A stretch of 64,000 nt of DNA, taken from assembly GCA_903994365.1 (NCBI GenBank), contig CAJEXL010000001.1, positions 39,419 to 103,418 of the forward strand. Reading direction: 5' to 3'. How positions within the stretch are numbered: the stretch's first letter is position 1; every line of letters starts with the position of its first letter. This DNA is from an uncultured Chlorobiaceae bacterium. Lineage in GTDB: Bacteria; Bacteroidota; Chlorobiia; Chlorobiales; Chlorobiaceae. This document shows positions 28,327-38,166 of this stretch, piece after piece. The notes below the pieces were generated by a model. That model searched no databases. It saw nothing but the letters and a program-made list of their open reading frames with translations, and was not told the origin of the DNA. The position numbers and the translations under genes are program-made.

Positions 28327-30708
28327 CGCGACGGAACCTACAACGGCATCAATTAACCCCGATGCCTCCGCCTTCATGATAATATCATCCACGGCGGTTG
28401 TCATTGACACCGCCTGCCCGTCAATCATGGTGAGCATCACCGGAGGATGTGCCTTCTGGTGATCGACCATGACAGCCTCCCAGCGCTTCTGAACACTCTC
28501 CTCAAGCGTACCCCAGGCGAGACGGCCCCTGCACTTGGGGAACTTGGAGCAGCCGAGCCAGAGGCCCCGTTTGCCACTGCGGAGATAGAGGGGTGAACCG
28601 CACTTCGCACAGAGAATATCCGTCACCACCGGAGGAGTTTTCATCGGCTCAATGTGGCGCTGCTTGCTGAGATTAAGCAGTGTATTGCACTTTGGATAGC
28701 CGGAACATGCAAGAAAAGGGCCGAGCCGCCCCTTGCGCAAGAGCATGTGCCCCTCTTTGCAGGAAGGACAGAGAATTGCTGTGTCAACCGGCTTCTCCCT
28801 GTTGCTGCTGATCGCCTTGATGTTTTTACACTTTGGATAGCAGGAGCAGCCAAAGAACTTTCCACTGCCTGTCCATTTCACCGTCATGTAGCCAACGCCG
28901 CACTTTTCGCACAGTTGCGCTTCGCTGTTCTGAGGAATCAGCGGATCGCTTTTGCGCAGGCTAAGCGTCGCCTCAAGTGGTCTATAGAAGCTGTCGAGCA
29001 CCTTTTCGTACTCGTCATCGCCGCTGGCAACCTTGTCGAGTTCATCCTCCATAAAGGCGGTAAAGCCAACATCAAAGAGATCAGGGAAATTGGCAACCAG
29101 AATCAGCGAGACATCCTTGCCAAGCTCTGTCGGCGCAATCTTTTTCTTTTCAAGCTCCACATAGCCACGGTCCTGGAGTGTCGAAAAAATAGAGGCGTAA
29201 GTCGATGGACGCCCAATGCCAAAATGGTCGAGATCCTTGACGAGCGTCGCTTCGCTGTAACGAGCCGGAGGGCGGGTAAAGCTCTGTTTCTGATCAAGAT
29301 CCGACAACGCAAGCGCATCATTGGCCATCAGCCTCTCGGGGATCTTGACATTCTGCTCCTTCTCAACATCCTCCCTGGTCGAGGTCTGCGCCTCGTAATC
29401 AAGCTCACGCTGATCGTCGTAGACACGCATGAAGCCAGGGAAAAGCACCCGGCTACCGGTTGCCCTGAAAAGAAACTTGCCTGCTTTATCCTCAACATCA
29501 ACGCGCGTCTGCTCAATTTTGGCTGGTGCCATCATGGCGGCAAGAAAACGCTTCCAGATCAATTCGTACAGTTTGAACTGATCGGGTGAGAGATACTGCT
29601 TCAGTTGCTCCGGCCTTTTCATGAGAGAGGTTGGGCGTATCGCCTCGTGCGCGTCCTGGGCATTCTTGCCCTGCTTCGCTGCTCCGCCAAACCCTATATA
29701 CTCCTTGCCGAACTGCTGATCAATATAACTCCGTGCCTCGGCAACAGCTTCGGGGCCAATACGGGTTGAATCGGTTCTCATATAGGTGATCAAGCCTGTC
29801 AGACCCTCCGCGCCTATCTCAATTCCCTCATAGAGTTGCTGAGCCGTGCGCATGGTTCGCTGCGAACCAAAACCGAGCTGGTTTGAGGCCGCCTGCTGCA
29901 GCAATGAGGTTGTAAAGGGAAAAGGGGGCTTACGCTGCTGAACACGAGGGGCAATCTCCTTGACGGAATAGTTGCCATTTCGGGCAAGGGCAGCAATCGC
30001 CTCAGCCTGCTCCTGATTGGTTATCTCCGGCTTCTCACCATCAAAACGGATGAGCCGAGCCCTGAACGACTCCTTTCCTTCGGTCAAAAAATCTCCGGCA
30101 ATAGTCCAGTACTCCTGAACAAGAAAACGAACAATCTCCGCTTCACGCTCGCAAATCAGTCGAAGGGCAACAGACTGCACCCGCCCGGCAGAGAGACCGC
30201 GCAGTACCACATTCCATAAAAAGGGGCTGATCTTGTAGCCTACGATTTTATCAAGCCCCTGACGAGTCTGCTGCGAGCGAACAAGACGGGTGTCGATCTG
30301 GCGAGGTGCCTGAATGGCCTCTATGATAGCTTTTTTGGTAATCTCATTAAAGAGCACCCTGGAGACAGGTGTCTTTGTCTCCCCTATTTCATTGGAGATA
30401 TGCCACGCAATAGCCTCACCCTCACGATCAGGGTCAGTCGCTATCAAAATATCGCTCGCCTCTGCGGCAAGCTTTTTTAACTGGCGAACCACCTTCTCTT
30501 TACCGGGTATGATTTCATACCGGGGCAGATAGTGGTTTTCAAAATCAAGACCAATCTCTTTTTTCGGTAAATCCTTGATATGGCCAACCGAAGCAAAAAC
30601 AGTATACTTGTCACCAAGGTATTTATTGATTGTCTTTGCCTTTGAAGGGGATTCGACGACAATCAGGGTTCTGTTTCTGGCGGATAATGTTGACGGTTTT
30701 GAGGCCAT
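28321..30708 (-). CDS. topA: DNA topoisomerase I
   Basis: A type IA topoisomerase of 795 residues that relaxes negative supercoils. The N-terminal TOPRIM domain begins LIVVESPSKAKTINKYLG and includes ATDPDREGEAIAWH with the metal-binding DxD. The active-site tyrosine lies in GLITYMRTDSTRI. Three four-cysteine zinc ribbons follow in the C-terminal quarter (CEKCGVGYM, CPSCKEGHM and CAKCGSPLY, each with a second CxxxxxC pair). A tail of about 70 residues ends in AVVGSVAL. The stop codon sits inside palindrome B, so the last codons may have been affected by its insertion. It is transcribed divergently from the amidase gene. Confidence 0.96.
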   Translation of the reverse strand: MASKPSTLSARNRTLIVVESPSKAKTINKYLGDKYTVFASVGHIKDLPKKEIGLDFENHYLPRYEIIPGKEKVVRQLKKLAAEASDILIATDPDREGEAIAWHISNEIGETKTPVSRVLFNEITKKAIIEAIQAPRQIDTRLVRSQQTRQGLDKIVGYKISPFLWNVVLRGLSAGRVQSVALRLICEREAEIVRFLVQEYWTIAGDFLTEGKESFRARLIRFDGEKPEITNQEQAEAIAALARNGNYSVKEIAPRVQQRKPPFPFTTSLLQQAASNQLGFGSQRTMRTAQQLYEGIEIGAEGLTGLITYMRTDSTRIGPEAVAEARSYIDQQFGKEYIGFGGAAKQGKNAQDAHEAIRPTSLMKRPEQLKQYLSPDQFKLYELIWKRFLAAMMAPAKIEQTRVDVEDKAGKFLFRATGSRVLFPGFMRVYDDQRELDYEAQTSTREDVEKEQNVKIPERLMANDALALSDLDQKQSFTRPPARYSEATLVKDLDHFGIGRPSTYASIFSTLQDRGYVELEKKKIAPTELGKDVSLILVANFPDLFDVGFTAFMEDELDKVASGDDEYEKVLDSFYRPLEATLSLRKSDPLIPQNSEAQLCEKCGVGYMTVKWTGSGKFFGCSCYPKCKNIKAISSNREKPVDTAILCPSCKEGHMLLRKGRLGPFLACSGYPKCNTLLNLSKQRHIEPMKTPPVVTDILCAKCGSPLYLRSGKRGLWLGCSKFPKCRGRLAWGTLEESVQKRWEAVMVDHQKAHPPVMLTMIDGQAVSMTTAVDDIIMKAEASGLIDAVVGSVAL

Positions 30709-30938
30709 GGATCAGTCCCTGAAGGAAGAGCGTTTAAAAAAAACTTTGAAAAAGATAGGTGTTGAGGAACAAAAAACAAATTTTACCGTGATTCATGGAG
30801 AAACAGTACCTGGAACAACCTTTTGAACGAGAGCTTCAAAAAACCCTTTTATTGACCGGTTGAAGTGATATATTTTGTTATTATCACTGCCGTACCAGAA
30901 AACTTGCGGAAAAACACAATTGTATTCGATTGAATCTC

Positions 30939-32666
30939 ATGTCCAACTTTTCGCGTCATATCCGCTCCTCATTCAACTCTCTGACACTCTTGCTGTTGCT
31001 GACGCTCTCATACAGCGCTCTCTTTGCAGCTCCAGCCACATTGCATGAACTCACTGCCATTCCAATCGTCGTCACCAGAGGCAACAGTCATGGTTATACC
31101 ATCAGGGTACTTGCACTGAAAAGCGGAAACAATGTGATGATTGATATTGAGTCTATGGCCAGGGCATTGCGTCTGACCTTCCGCAAAAATCCTGATGGAG
31201 TGGTGCTCGAGGAGTCTCTTGGCAAGAGCGCCACACTCTGTACCATCAGCACCGGAAATAATTTTATTCGAGTCTCTTCAAGAAATCCTGAGCTTCCTGA
31301 AAGGATTATCCAGTTGCCCTCTGCCCCCACAGGAAAACAGTCAAGGCTCTATCTTCCAATAAACCAGGCATGCCGACTCTTCTCTCTCTGGCTTGACAGA
31401 CCTGTTGAGTATAACGCTGCAGCAGAGAAAATGAGCGCCGCACTCCAGTCTGAGCGCGCAGGAGAATTGTCGGGGACCATCGGTCTTCTTGGAAATGAAG
31501 AGCGACGCGCCACGCCAGAGAGCAGTTCGCAGAACGAATCCATGAAAACAGTAATCACAGGAATTAAGATAGAGCAACGCGCGAATGGCGCAATCATAAA
31601 CTTTACAGCCTCAGGGCCGCTTGCACAGGCCTCACTGCTCAAGCCAGACAGTGAAGGGGTGATCTATTTTTCCTTTGCCAATACATCCTGCGATGTCGAA
31701 GCATTGACCATGGTGAATAAAAGTGGCATAGTAAAGTCAATTACACCACAACGCTTCCCTGGTAATGGTTTGCAATTCACCATCGCACTTGACAACCGCT
31801 CCGCGAGCATTAACTCTGCTGACTTCCAGTACAACAAAAAAAGTAATCGCTATGTGATCTATATCCGCAGTGACGCTGATGTAGAGGCTATCCACAGAAA
31901 AGAGAAGGAGCTGCAGATAGCACAGATACTCAACCGCGATATTGAGAAATGGAAACTCAACACTATTGTGCTTGACGCTGGCCACGGAGGTAAAGACCCT
32001 GGCGCTATTGGAGGCAATGGTACCCGTGAAAAAGATGTGGCGCTGAACATCGTTCACGATCTCGGAACCTTTATCGAACAGAAGTGGCCAGAGGTGCAAG
32101 TAATCTATACAAGAAAGGATGACACCTTCATTCCACTGCATGAACGGGGCAAAATAGCCAATCGCAACGCAGGAAAGCTCTTTATCAGTGTGCATTGCAA
32201 TGCCAGCCAAAACCACAGTGCCCGAGGCTCAGAGGTCTATATTCTCGGTGCACACAAAAACAAGGATGCTCTTGATGTGGCTATGCAGGAAAACTCGGTT
32301 ATACGGAACGAGGCCGACTATCAGACTGAGTACAAAGGATTTACCGAGGAGTATCTCATTATGAGCAGTATGGCGCAAAACGCGTTTGCCAAGCAATCGA
32401 CAACCCTGGCCCAGAATATTATTAAACCCGTCGAACAGAAACAGGGCAGCAACAGTCGAGGCGTGCGTCAGGCCGGCTTTATGGTGCTCTGGACACCGTC
32501 AATGCCAAGCGCACTGGTTGAAGTGGGATATTTGTCAAATCCAGCAGAAGAGCAGATTCTCCGTGACCGGCAGGAGCAGGCTAAAATTGCCTATGGAATC
32601 TTCAAGGGCGTACAGCTCTACCGAAAAAATTATGAAACCTCCACCATGGCATCGTTGAACAAATAA
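30939..32666 (+). CDS. N-acetylmuramoyl-L-alanine amidase with AMIN-type region
   Basis: A periplasmic cell-wall amidase of 575 residues. The ATG at 30939 is preferred over a TTG nine bases upstream; the protein then opens with a signal peptide (positive SRHIRSS, hydrophobic LTLLLLLTLSYSALFA, likely cleavage after AAPA). The middle part contains strand-rich AMIN-like segments. The catalytic Amidase_3 domain covers roughly 345-560: VLDAGHGGKDPGAIG supplies the first zinc histidine, REKDVALN the glutamate, and FISVHCNAS the next histidine. ALVEVGYLSNPAEE supplies the terminal catalytic glutamate. The intact frame and normal family order make this secure; the exact AmiA/B/C-type role in daughter-cell separation is inferred. 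Confidence 0.92.
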   Translation: MSNFSRHIRSSFNSLTLLLLLTLSYSALFAAPATLHELTAIPIVVTRGNSHGYTIRVLALKSGNNVMIDIESMARALRLTFRKNPDGVVLEESLGKSATLCTISTGNNFIRVSSRNPELPERIIQLPSAPTGKQSRLYLPINQACRLFSLWLDRPVEYNAAAEKMSAALQSERAGELSGTIGLLGNEERRATPESSSQNESMKTVITGIKIEQRANGAIINFTASGPLAQASLLKPDSEGVIYFSFANTSCDVEALTMVNKSGIVKSITPQRFPGNGLQFTIALDNRSASINSADFQYNKKSNRYVIYIRSDADVEAIHRKEKELQIAQILNRDIEKWKLNTIVLDAGHGGKDPGAIGGNGTREKDVALNIVHDLGTFIEQKWPEVQVIYTRKDDTFIPLHERGKIANRNAGKLFISVHCNASQNHSARGSEVYILGAHKNKDALDVAMQENSVIRNEADYQTEYKGFTEEYLIMSSMAQNAFAKQSTTLAQNIIKPVEQKQGSNSRGVRQAGFMVLWTPSMPSALVEVGYLSNPAEEQILRDRQEQAKIAYGIFKGVQLYRKNYETSTMASLNK

Positions 32667-32716
32667 GAGATCAAGGCAACAACCGGACAGGAGTGGTTGT
32701 TTATTCTCTTGCAAAG

Positions 32717-32748
32717 TTGTAAACCGCCAACTACATTCAGGTTTACAA
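32717..32748 (+). promoter_or_regulatory. BirA operator (biotin box)
   Basis: A perfect inverted repeat TTGTAAACC (32717-32725), a 14-base spacer, and GGTTTACAA (32740-32748). The half-sites equal the Escherichia coli bio operator as I know it. The site is 34 bases upstream of the birA ATG and ahead of the whole bio gene run. Biotinoyl-AMP-loaded BirA dimer binding here would repress the operon and birA itself. Confidence 0.9.
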
Positions 32749-32782
32749 TTGGCCATTAGTCACTCCGGTTCCCTCTCTGGTT

Positions 32783-33769
32783 ATGAACAACATTACCGCA
32801 CAAATCCTCAGTCGCCTTGCCAGAGAGAACAATTTTTTGTCGGGTGAGATGCTCTGCCGCGAATTCGGCATCACCAGAAGCGCCGTATGGAAGCATATCG
32901 ACCTTCTCCGTGCCGAGGGGTATCAGATTGATGCCGTAACAGGAAAGGGATATTGCCTGTCGGGGATGACCGGACGAGCTGTTGCAGGCGAAGTTCTACC
33001 GTTTCTGACCTGCCACCGGTTCGGCAAAATGATCAATTATCATACCATTACCACATCAACCAACCTTTTGGCCAAAGCTCTTGCGGTCGAAGGGAAACCA
33101 GAGGGTTATGTCGTTGTTGCCGATTCTCAGAGCGGAGGAAAGGGGCGAATGGGACGAACCTGGCTCTCACCTCCTGCCGTCAACCTCTATTTTTCCCTGA
33201 TTCTCAGACCAGCAGTACCGTCAATCCGGGTTCCACAACTGACACTTCTTGTCGCCGTGGCCATTCATCAAGCCTTGATGGAAGTCGCTCCCGACCTTGC
33301 TGCAATGATCAAGTGGCCGAATGATATCATGGTCAATGAAAAAAAATTGTGCGGCGTCCTCTGTGAGATGCAGTCAGAACCTGAACTGACGCACTTTGTT
33401 GTCGTCGGCATCGGGATTAACGTCAACCAGAGCGAGATGCCACCTGAACTCACCAAAAGCGCAACATCACTGCTTATGGAGAGAGGAGAACTCTTTTCAC
33501 GACCTGAACTTCTTGCCCTGGTGCTCAACCATTTCGAACCACTCTATGACGAGTGGCTGCAGCAGAATGATCTTGGTTTTATCCTGCATTATCTTGAACA
33601 ATATTCACTGCTTCAGTCGAAGAGGGTCTCCATCGACCAGCGAAAACAACACCTGAGTGGAACTGTCACCGGAATTGCGAAAGGAGGAGAGCTGACGCTT
33701 CTGTGCGCGGATGGACAAACTATACTTGTTTCATCCGGCGAGGCTCACTTGAGTAATAATGATGAATGA
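32783..33769 (+). CDS. birA: Bifunctional biotin-protein ligase / biotin operon repressor
   Basis: BirA makes biotinoyl-AMP and attaches biotin to carboxylase carrier proteins; with a DNA-binding domain it also represses biotin synthesis. The 328-residue protein has an N-terminal winged helix (residues 1-65, with CREFGITRSAVWKHIDLLR and a GKGYCL wing), so it is the regulatory type. The ligase domain has TTSTN near residue 92, the biotinoyl-AMP loop SGGKGRMGRTWLSP around 115-128, and IKWPNDIMVNEKKLCGVL around 174-191. A C-terminal SH3-like domain follows. It sits directly behind a BirA box and heads the bio cluster, which predicts autoregulation. Confidence 0.96.
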   Translation: MNNITAQILSRLARENNFLSGEMLCREFGITRSAVWKHIDLLRAEGYQIDAVTGKGYCLSGMTGRAVAGEVLPFLTCHRFGKMINYHTITTSTNLLAKALAVEGKPEGYVVVADSQSGGKGRMGRTWLSPPAVNLYFSLILRPAVPSIRVPQLTLLVAVAIHQALMEVAPDLAAMIKWPNDIMVNEKKLCGVLCEMQSEPELTHFVVVGIGINVNQSEMPPELTKSATSLLMERGELFSRPELLALVLNHFEPLYDEWLQQNDLGFILHYLEQYSLLQSKRVSIDQRKQHLSGTVTGIAKGGELTLLCADGQTILVSSGEAHLSNNDE

Positions 33770-33843
33770 TGAAAGATGAGTTAGATCGCGCTGTCTGACA
33801 GGTCAACACCCCTTATATTGGGCTGACTATAACAAATTTATTT

Positions 33844-34848
33844 ATGCTATCTACAATGCTCCATCCCTCTATTGCCGCAGCCTACCGTGTGCTTGAAACC
33901 GGTGAGCCACTGACCCATTCGGCAGCTCTTCTGCTTGCCGATCTGCCAGGCGAACTTGCTCTTGATCTTGCATCACTTGCCAACAAGGTTAAAAACCGCT
34001 ACGCATCCGATACTGAAGCGCTTCACGCCTGCTCAATCATGAACGCAAAATCGGGAGTGTGCGGTGAAAACTGCCGATTTTGCGCACAGTCGCGCCACAA
34101 CCATGCCGATATAGAGGTGTATGACCTTGTCAATGAAGAGTCCGTACTGATTGAGGCCCGCAACTGTGTGACAGAAGGAGTTTCCCATTTCGGCATTGTC
34201 ACCAGCGGATACGGCTATAAAAAGATCAATGCCGAGTTTCAGCGGATACTCGGCATGATTGACCGACTGCACGCAGAGTTGCCGGAGCTGCAAGTCTGTG
34301 CATCGCTTGGCATGTTGGGCGAAGAGCCAGCCGCAGCGCTTGCCGCACACGGCATCGCCCACTACAACATCAACATCCAGGTAACCCCCGACCGATACCC
34401 TGATCTTATTGCCAGTACCCACACGGTCGAGGAGCGGATTGAGACCATTAAACTGCTCAGAAAGCACAATATATCAGTCTGCTGCGGAGGCATTATGGGC
34501 GTTGGCGAAACCATGGCGGAGCGAATAAATATGATTTTTGCACTCCAGGAGCTTGATGTTGCCGTCATACCCCTCAATATACTGGTGCCAATCGTCGGCA
34601 CCCCGCTTGCGGGAAAAGAGTCGCTCTCTGTAGCGGAAATTGTGAAAACTTTTGCCCTTTGCCGCCTTGCGCATCCCCGAAAAATCATCAAATTTGCCGC
34701 AGGCAGGGAGACTATCATGAAGGATTTTCAGGGGCTCCTGATGCTCTCCGGTGCCAACGGCTATCTGACCGGAGGCTATCTGACAACACGCGGACGCGAT
34801 ATTGCCGACGACCGCCGGTTCGCCAGTCAAATCGCCAGTTTTAACTGA
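33844..34848 (+). CDS. bioB: Biotin synthase
   Basis: A radical-SAM enzyme that inserts sulfur into dethiobiotin. The 334-residue protein has the CxxxCxxC cluster motif as [11 protein letters not shown] near residue 73, YNIN and [11 protein letters not shown] (ligand to the auxiliary 2Fe-2S region), and a C-terminal [14 protein letters not shown] second ATG four codons in could also serve as start. It follows birA after 74 bases with no obvious terminator and precedes bioF by 13 bases. Confidence 0.96.
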   Translation: MLSTMLHPSIAAAYRVLETGEPLTHSAALLLADLPGELALDLASLANKVKNRYASDTEALHACSIMNAKSGVCGENCRFCAQSRHNHADIEVYDLVNEESVLIEARNCVTEGVSHFGIVTSGYGYKKINAEFQRILGMIDRLHAELPELQVCASLGMLGEEPAAALAAHGIAHYNINIQVTPDRYPDLIASTHTVEERIETIKLLRKHNISVCCGGIMGVGETMAERINMIFALQELDVAVIPLNILVPIVGTPLAGKESLSVAEIVKTFALCRLAHPRKIIKFAAGRETIMKDFQGLLMLSGANGYLTGGYLTTRGRDIADDRRFASQIASFN

Positions 34849-34861
34849 CGAAGCGGTGAAC

Positions 34862-36016
34862 ATGCAGTTTCATGAACGGATCAGGCGGGAGCTTGATGAC
34901 CTCAGAACATTGGACCGATACAGGGCGCTGCCTGACATCAGCGCCCGCAATGGAAAAGAGATTGTGTTCAACGGGCAAAACCTTCTGAACCTCTCATCGA
35001 ACGACTATCTCGGCCTTGGAGACGACAAACCGATGCTCACTGGGTACATCCGATCATTCAGCGAGAGAGACTATGCCATGACCAGCTCATCTTCCCGTCT
35101 GCTGACAGGCAACCATCCGCTCTATGACCGACTGGAACAGGCCCTGGCGAGACTCTATGGACGCGAAGCTGCCCTTGTTTTCAACAGCGGCTACCATGCC
35201 AACATTGGGATGCTTCCTGCGTTGAGCGGGCGCCATGACCTTGTGCTCAGTGACCGGCTGAACCATGCAAGTATAATTGATGGCATGAAGATTGCCGAAG
35301 CCCCCTGGCAGCGCTACCGCCACCGCGACTACGACCATCTTGAAGAACTGCTTGCCGGAGCTGCTGACCGTTACCGCCAGACCTTTATTGTGACCGAATC
35401 GGTCTTCAGCATGGACGGCGACCTTGCCGACCTTGTCCGGCTCGTGGCCTTGAAAGAGAAGTATGGCGCCTTTCTCATTGTCGATGAGGCGCACGGCGCT
35501 GGAGTTTTCGGAGAGCGTGGCCTCGGCCTCTGTGAGAGGGCTGGAGTTGTTCAACAGATTGATATCATCACCGGCACCTTTGGCAAAGCGCTCGCCTCAA
35601 CGGGGGCCTACGCGGTGATGAACTCCCTGGTCAGAGAGTATCTGCTGAACACCATGCGTTCAGTCATCTTCACCACAGCCCTGCCGCCGGTTATTCTTGG
35701 ATGGAGCCTGGTGACTCTTGCGAAACAGAGCGCAATGCAGCATGAACGAGAAGCTCTGCTGCGGCTCGCTGCCAGACTTCGTGATGCGCTGCTTGAGCGT
35801 GGAGTGGATGTGCCGGGCGAGAGCCATATTGTGCCTGTCATCACCGGTGGCAACGATCTCGCTGTTGCCCTGGCTGCAAAACTGAAAGGAGCTGGATTTC
35901 TCTGTATGGCTGTACGGCCACCAACGGTTCCTGAAAAGAGCGCCCGTATCCGCATCTCACTCCGTTCAACCCTGCAGTGGGAGGATATTGCCAGAATACC
36001 AGAAATTATCGGATAA
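34862..36016 (+). CDS. bioF: 8-amino-7-oxononanoate synthase
   Basis: A PLP enzyme that condenses pimeloyl-ACP (or -CoA) with alanine, the first ring-forming step. The ATG at 34862 (MQFHERIRREL) is chosen because the longer frame would start inside bioB. The 384-residue protein has NLSSNDYLGLG, SSSRLLTGNH, FNSGYHANIG, VDEAHGAGVFGERGLG, and the PLP lysine in TGTFGKALASTGAY. All are alpha-oxoamine synthase signatures, and the length is normal. Confidence 0.95.
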   Translation: MQFHERIRRELDDLRTLDRYRALPDISARNGKEIVFNGQNLLNLSSNDYLGLGDDKPMLTGYIRSFSERDYAMTSSSSRLLTGNHPLYDRLEQALARLYGREAALVFNSGYHANIGMLPALSGRHDLVLSDRLNHASIIDGMKIAEAPWQRYRHRDYDHLEELLAGAADRYRQTFIVTESVFSMDGDLADLVRLVALKEKYGAFLIVDEAHGAGVFGERGLGLCERAGVVQQIDIITGTFGKALASTGAYAVMNSLVREYLLNTMRSVIFTTALPPVILGWSLVTLAKQSAMQHEREALLRLAARLRDALLERGVDVPGESHIVPVITGGNDLAVALAAKLKGAGFLCMAVRPPTVPEKSARIRISLRSTLQWEDIARIPEIIG

Positions 36017-36026
36017 TAACGGGATT

Positions 36027-36716
36027 ATGCAAACAGTATGGCTCAGAAAAGAGGGCGCTGAAAAACTTCTGCTTCTCTTCAACGGCTGGGGTATGGATGG
36101 CCGCATTGGCGATCATCTCCTTGAAAAATCTCTTTCGGAGAAGTTCACCATGGATCTTCTCCTCTGCTACGATTATCGCAATCTGGAGCTTGACACCATT
36201 GTTATGGAGGAGATTGCCCACTATAACCACATTACACTCGTCGCCTGGTCATTTGGAGTATGGGCAGCACAGCAGACGACGCTTCCCCCTATAGCAGAGG
36301 CAATTGCCATCAATGGCACCATCTCTCCGATAGAGGCGGAAAAAGGGATCCGGCCAGATGTTTTTATGGCCACCCTTTCGACCTGGTCCGAAGAGAATCG
36401 CCAACGATTCAATCGCAGAATGTGCGGCACCAGCGAAGCACTGGAGCTTTTTACCAGCATGATGCCCAATCGTTCAGTCGAAGATCAGCAGGAGGAGCTG
36501 GCCCGGTTACAGAAGCATGTTCTGGTTACAGGGAGCACAACCGCTGCGTGGAGCTATAATCACGCCATTATTGGCGGGCGGGATCTAATTTTTCCTGCAC
36601 AACAGCAATCTTCTGCCTGGAAAGGGATACCGCAAACACTCATCTCCGATATGCCACACTTCCCTTTTCTTCATTTCAAAAACCTTCAGGAGGTACTTGC
36701 ATGTCTCAGCAGATAG
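36027..36716 (+). CDS. bioG: Pimeloyl-ACP methyl ester esterase, BioG type
   Basis: An alpha/beta-hydrolase of the DUF452/BioG family, which removes the methyl group from pimeloyl-ACP methyl ester and so ends the BioC-dependent chain extension. It is used here in place of BioH. The ATG at 36027 gives 229 residues; the longer frame overlaps bioF. Visible features are LLLFNGWGMDG near the start (oxyanion region), the nucleophile elbow VAWSFGVWAA near residue 75, and a C-terminal DMPHFPFLHF supplying a catalytic histidine. It overlaps bioC by 16 bases, so the methyltransferase and its matching esterase are translationally coupled. Confidence 0.9.
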   Translation: MQTVWLRKEGAEKLLLLFNGWGMDGRIGDHLLEKSLSEKFTMDLLLCYDYRNLELDTIVMEEIAHYNHITLVAWSFGVWAAQQTTLPPIAEAIAINGTISPIEAEKGIRPDVFMATLSTWSEENRQRFNRRMCGTSEALELFTSMMPNRSVEDQQEELARLQKHVLVTGSTTAAWSYNHAIIGGRDLIFPAQQQSSAWKGIPQTLISDMPHFPFLHFKNLQEVLACLSR

Positions 36717-37483
36717 ACAAGCAACTAGTACATGACCGATTCTGCGGTGGAATCAGAAGCTATGGCGAGCATGCTGTTGTTCAAAAAGCAATGGCCAGAA
36801 AATTGACGGAAATGATCTGCCGCTCAACCCCCTCACGCTCCTTCGACCGCGTCCTTGAAGTGGGCTCAGGCTCAGGTGCGCTCATGGCTGAGCTGCTGGG
36901 TCGCTGCTCTGTAGAGAGGTACTATGCCAATGATCTTGTCGAGGAGAGTTGCCCATGCCTGCGCGAAGTGCTTGATCGCTTTCCCGTTCGGGAATTTCAC
37001 TTTCTTGCGGGCGATATTGAATGCCTGCAAGAGTTACCGGCGGAGCTGGATCTCGTGGCATCAAATGCGACCCTGCAATGGCTCGATGATCTCGACCGCT
37101 TTTTCAGCACCATAGCCGCCCTTCTCAGGCCCGGCGGGATGCTGGCGTTCAGCAGCTTCAGCACCTCAAACATGCAGGAAATCTCCTCCATTGAAGGGGT
37201 GGGGCTCAACTATTACCCCCTTGGCGGGCTTGAAAAGCTTGCCGGTAAATATTTTGAGCTGATTGACTGCCGGGAAGAGGAGCAACGACTTGAATTCAGC
37301 TCGCCCGAGGCTGTACTCCACCATATTCGGCAGACAGGAGTCAACGGACTCAGCCGACAATCATGGACAAAAAGCCGATACAAGCGCTTTATCGAGCAGT
37401 ACCGGCAACAATTTTCCTGTGACAATGGAGTCTATCTCACCTATCATCCCGTTTACTGTTGTATGAAAAAGAGAGTGCCATGA
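36701..37483 (+). CDS. bioC: Malonyl-ACP O-methyltransferase
   Basis: An SAM-dependent methyltransferase that masks the free carboxyl of malonyl-ACP, letting the fatty-acid machinery build the pimeloyl chain. The 260-residue protein has the BioC opening VHDRFCGGIRSYGEHAVVQ, motif I VLEVGSGSGALMAEL (about residues 50-64), YYANDLVEESC, and the post-I to IV region LVASNATLQWLDDLDRFF. It overlaps bioG upstream and shares ATGA with bioD downstream. Confidence 0.94.
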   Translation: MSQQIDKQLVHDRFCGGIRSYGEHAVVQKAMARKLTEMICRSTPSRSFDRVLEVGSGSGALMAELLGRCSVERYYANDLVEESCPCLREVLDRFPVREFHFLAGDIECLQELPAELDLVASNATLQWLDDLDRFFSTIAALLRPGGMLAFSSFSTSNMQEISSIEGVGLNYYPLGGLEKLAGKYFELIDCREEEQRLEFSSPEAVLHHIRQTGVNGLSRQSWTKSRYKRFIEQYRQQFSCDNGVYLTYHPVYCCMKKRVP

Positions 37484-38154
37484 AAGGATCAGTTATCGTC
37501 ATCTCCGGCATTGATACCGGCATTGGAAAAACCTTTGTAACCGGCCTGCTTGGTCGGGCTCTGCTCCTGCAAGGGAGAAACGTCATCACCCAGAAAATCG
37601 TCCAGACTGGTTGTGAAGGAGTTTCGGAAGATATTCTGGAACACCGCCGCCTGATGGGCATTGCACTGCAGGATGTCGACCAGGAGGGGCTCACCTGCCC
37701 CTGTCTGTTTCGCTATCCAGCCTCGCCACACCTTGCTGCCCGCATGGAAGGGAGAGAAATTGATATTTTGCATCTCCGCAGGGCAACCCTTGGCTTGCAG
37801 AAACGCTACGAACTGGTTCTGCTGGAAGGAGTTGGCGGCTTACTGGTTCCTCTGTCTCCGGAGCTGCTTTTTGCAGACTATATCCGTGACTCGGGATACG
37901 GGCTTCTGCTGGTAACAAGCCCGCGCCTTGGGAGCATTAACCACACACTGCTCTCAATCGAGGCCTGTGTAAAGCGGGGCATCCCTATCCGGGGGATTAT
38001 CTACAACTTGTTTCAAAACGTTGACAAGTTCATTGCGGATGAAACCCGTAACATCATTCAGCACTATCTGAAAAATGCCGGATTTTCCGCGCCACTCATC
38101 AATCTGCGTGACGGAGTGCTCGATAGCGACGCCCTTCAGCGTCTTTCATTATAA
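37480..38154 (+). CDS. bioD: Dethiobiotin synthetase
   Basis: An ATP-dependent carboxylase that closes the ureido ring of dethiobiotin. The ATG at 37480 overlaps the bioC stop as ATGA and gives 224 residues; an upstream in-frame ATG lies inside bioC. The N-terminal P-loop GIDTGIGKTFVTGLL, VQTGCEG, and VLLEGVGGLLVPLS are family signatures. It is followed by bioA after 12 bases. Confidence 0.95.
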   Translation: MKGSVIVISGIDTGIGKTFVTGLLGRALLLQGRNVITQKIVQTGCEGVSEDILEHRRLMGIALQDVDQEGLTCPCLFRYPASPHLAARMEGREIDILHLRRATLGLQKRYELVLLEGVGGLLVPLSPELLFADYIRDSGYGLLLVTSPRLGSINHTLLSIEACVKRGIPIRGIIYNLFQNVDKFIADETRNIIQHYLKNAGFSAPLINLRDGVLDSDALQRLSL

Positions 38155-38166
38155 TCGATACCCGAT

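Noticed and set aside
28161..28379. Plus-strand 72-codon frame between the giant RTX gene and topA
   Set aside because: It runs through the palindrome into topA antisense and has no recognisable domain; probably chance.
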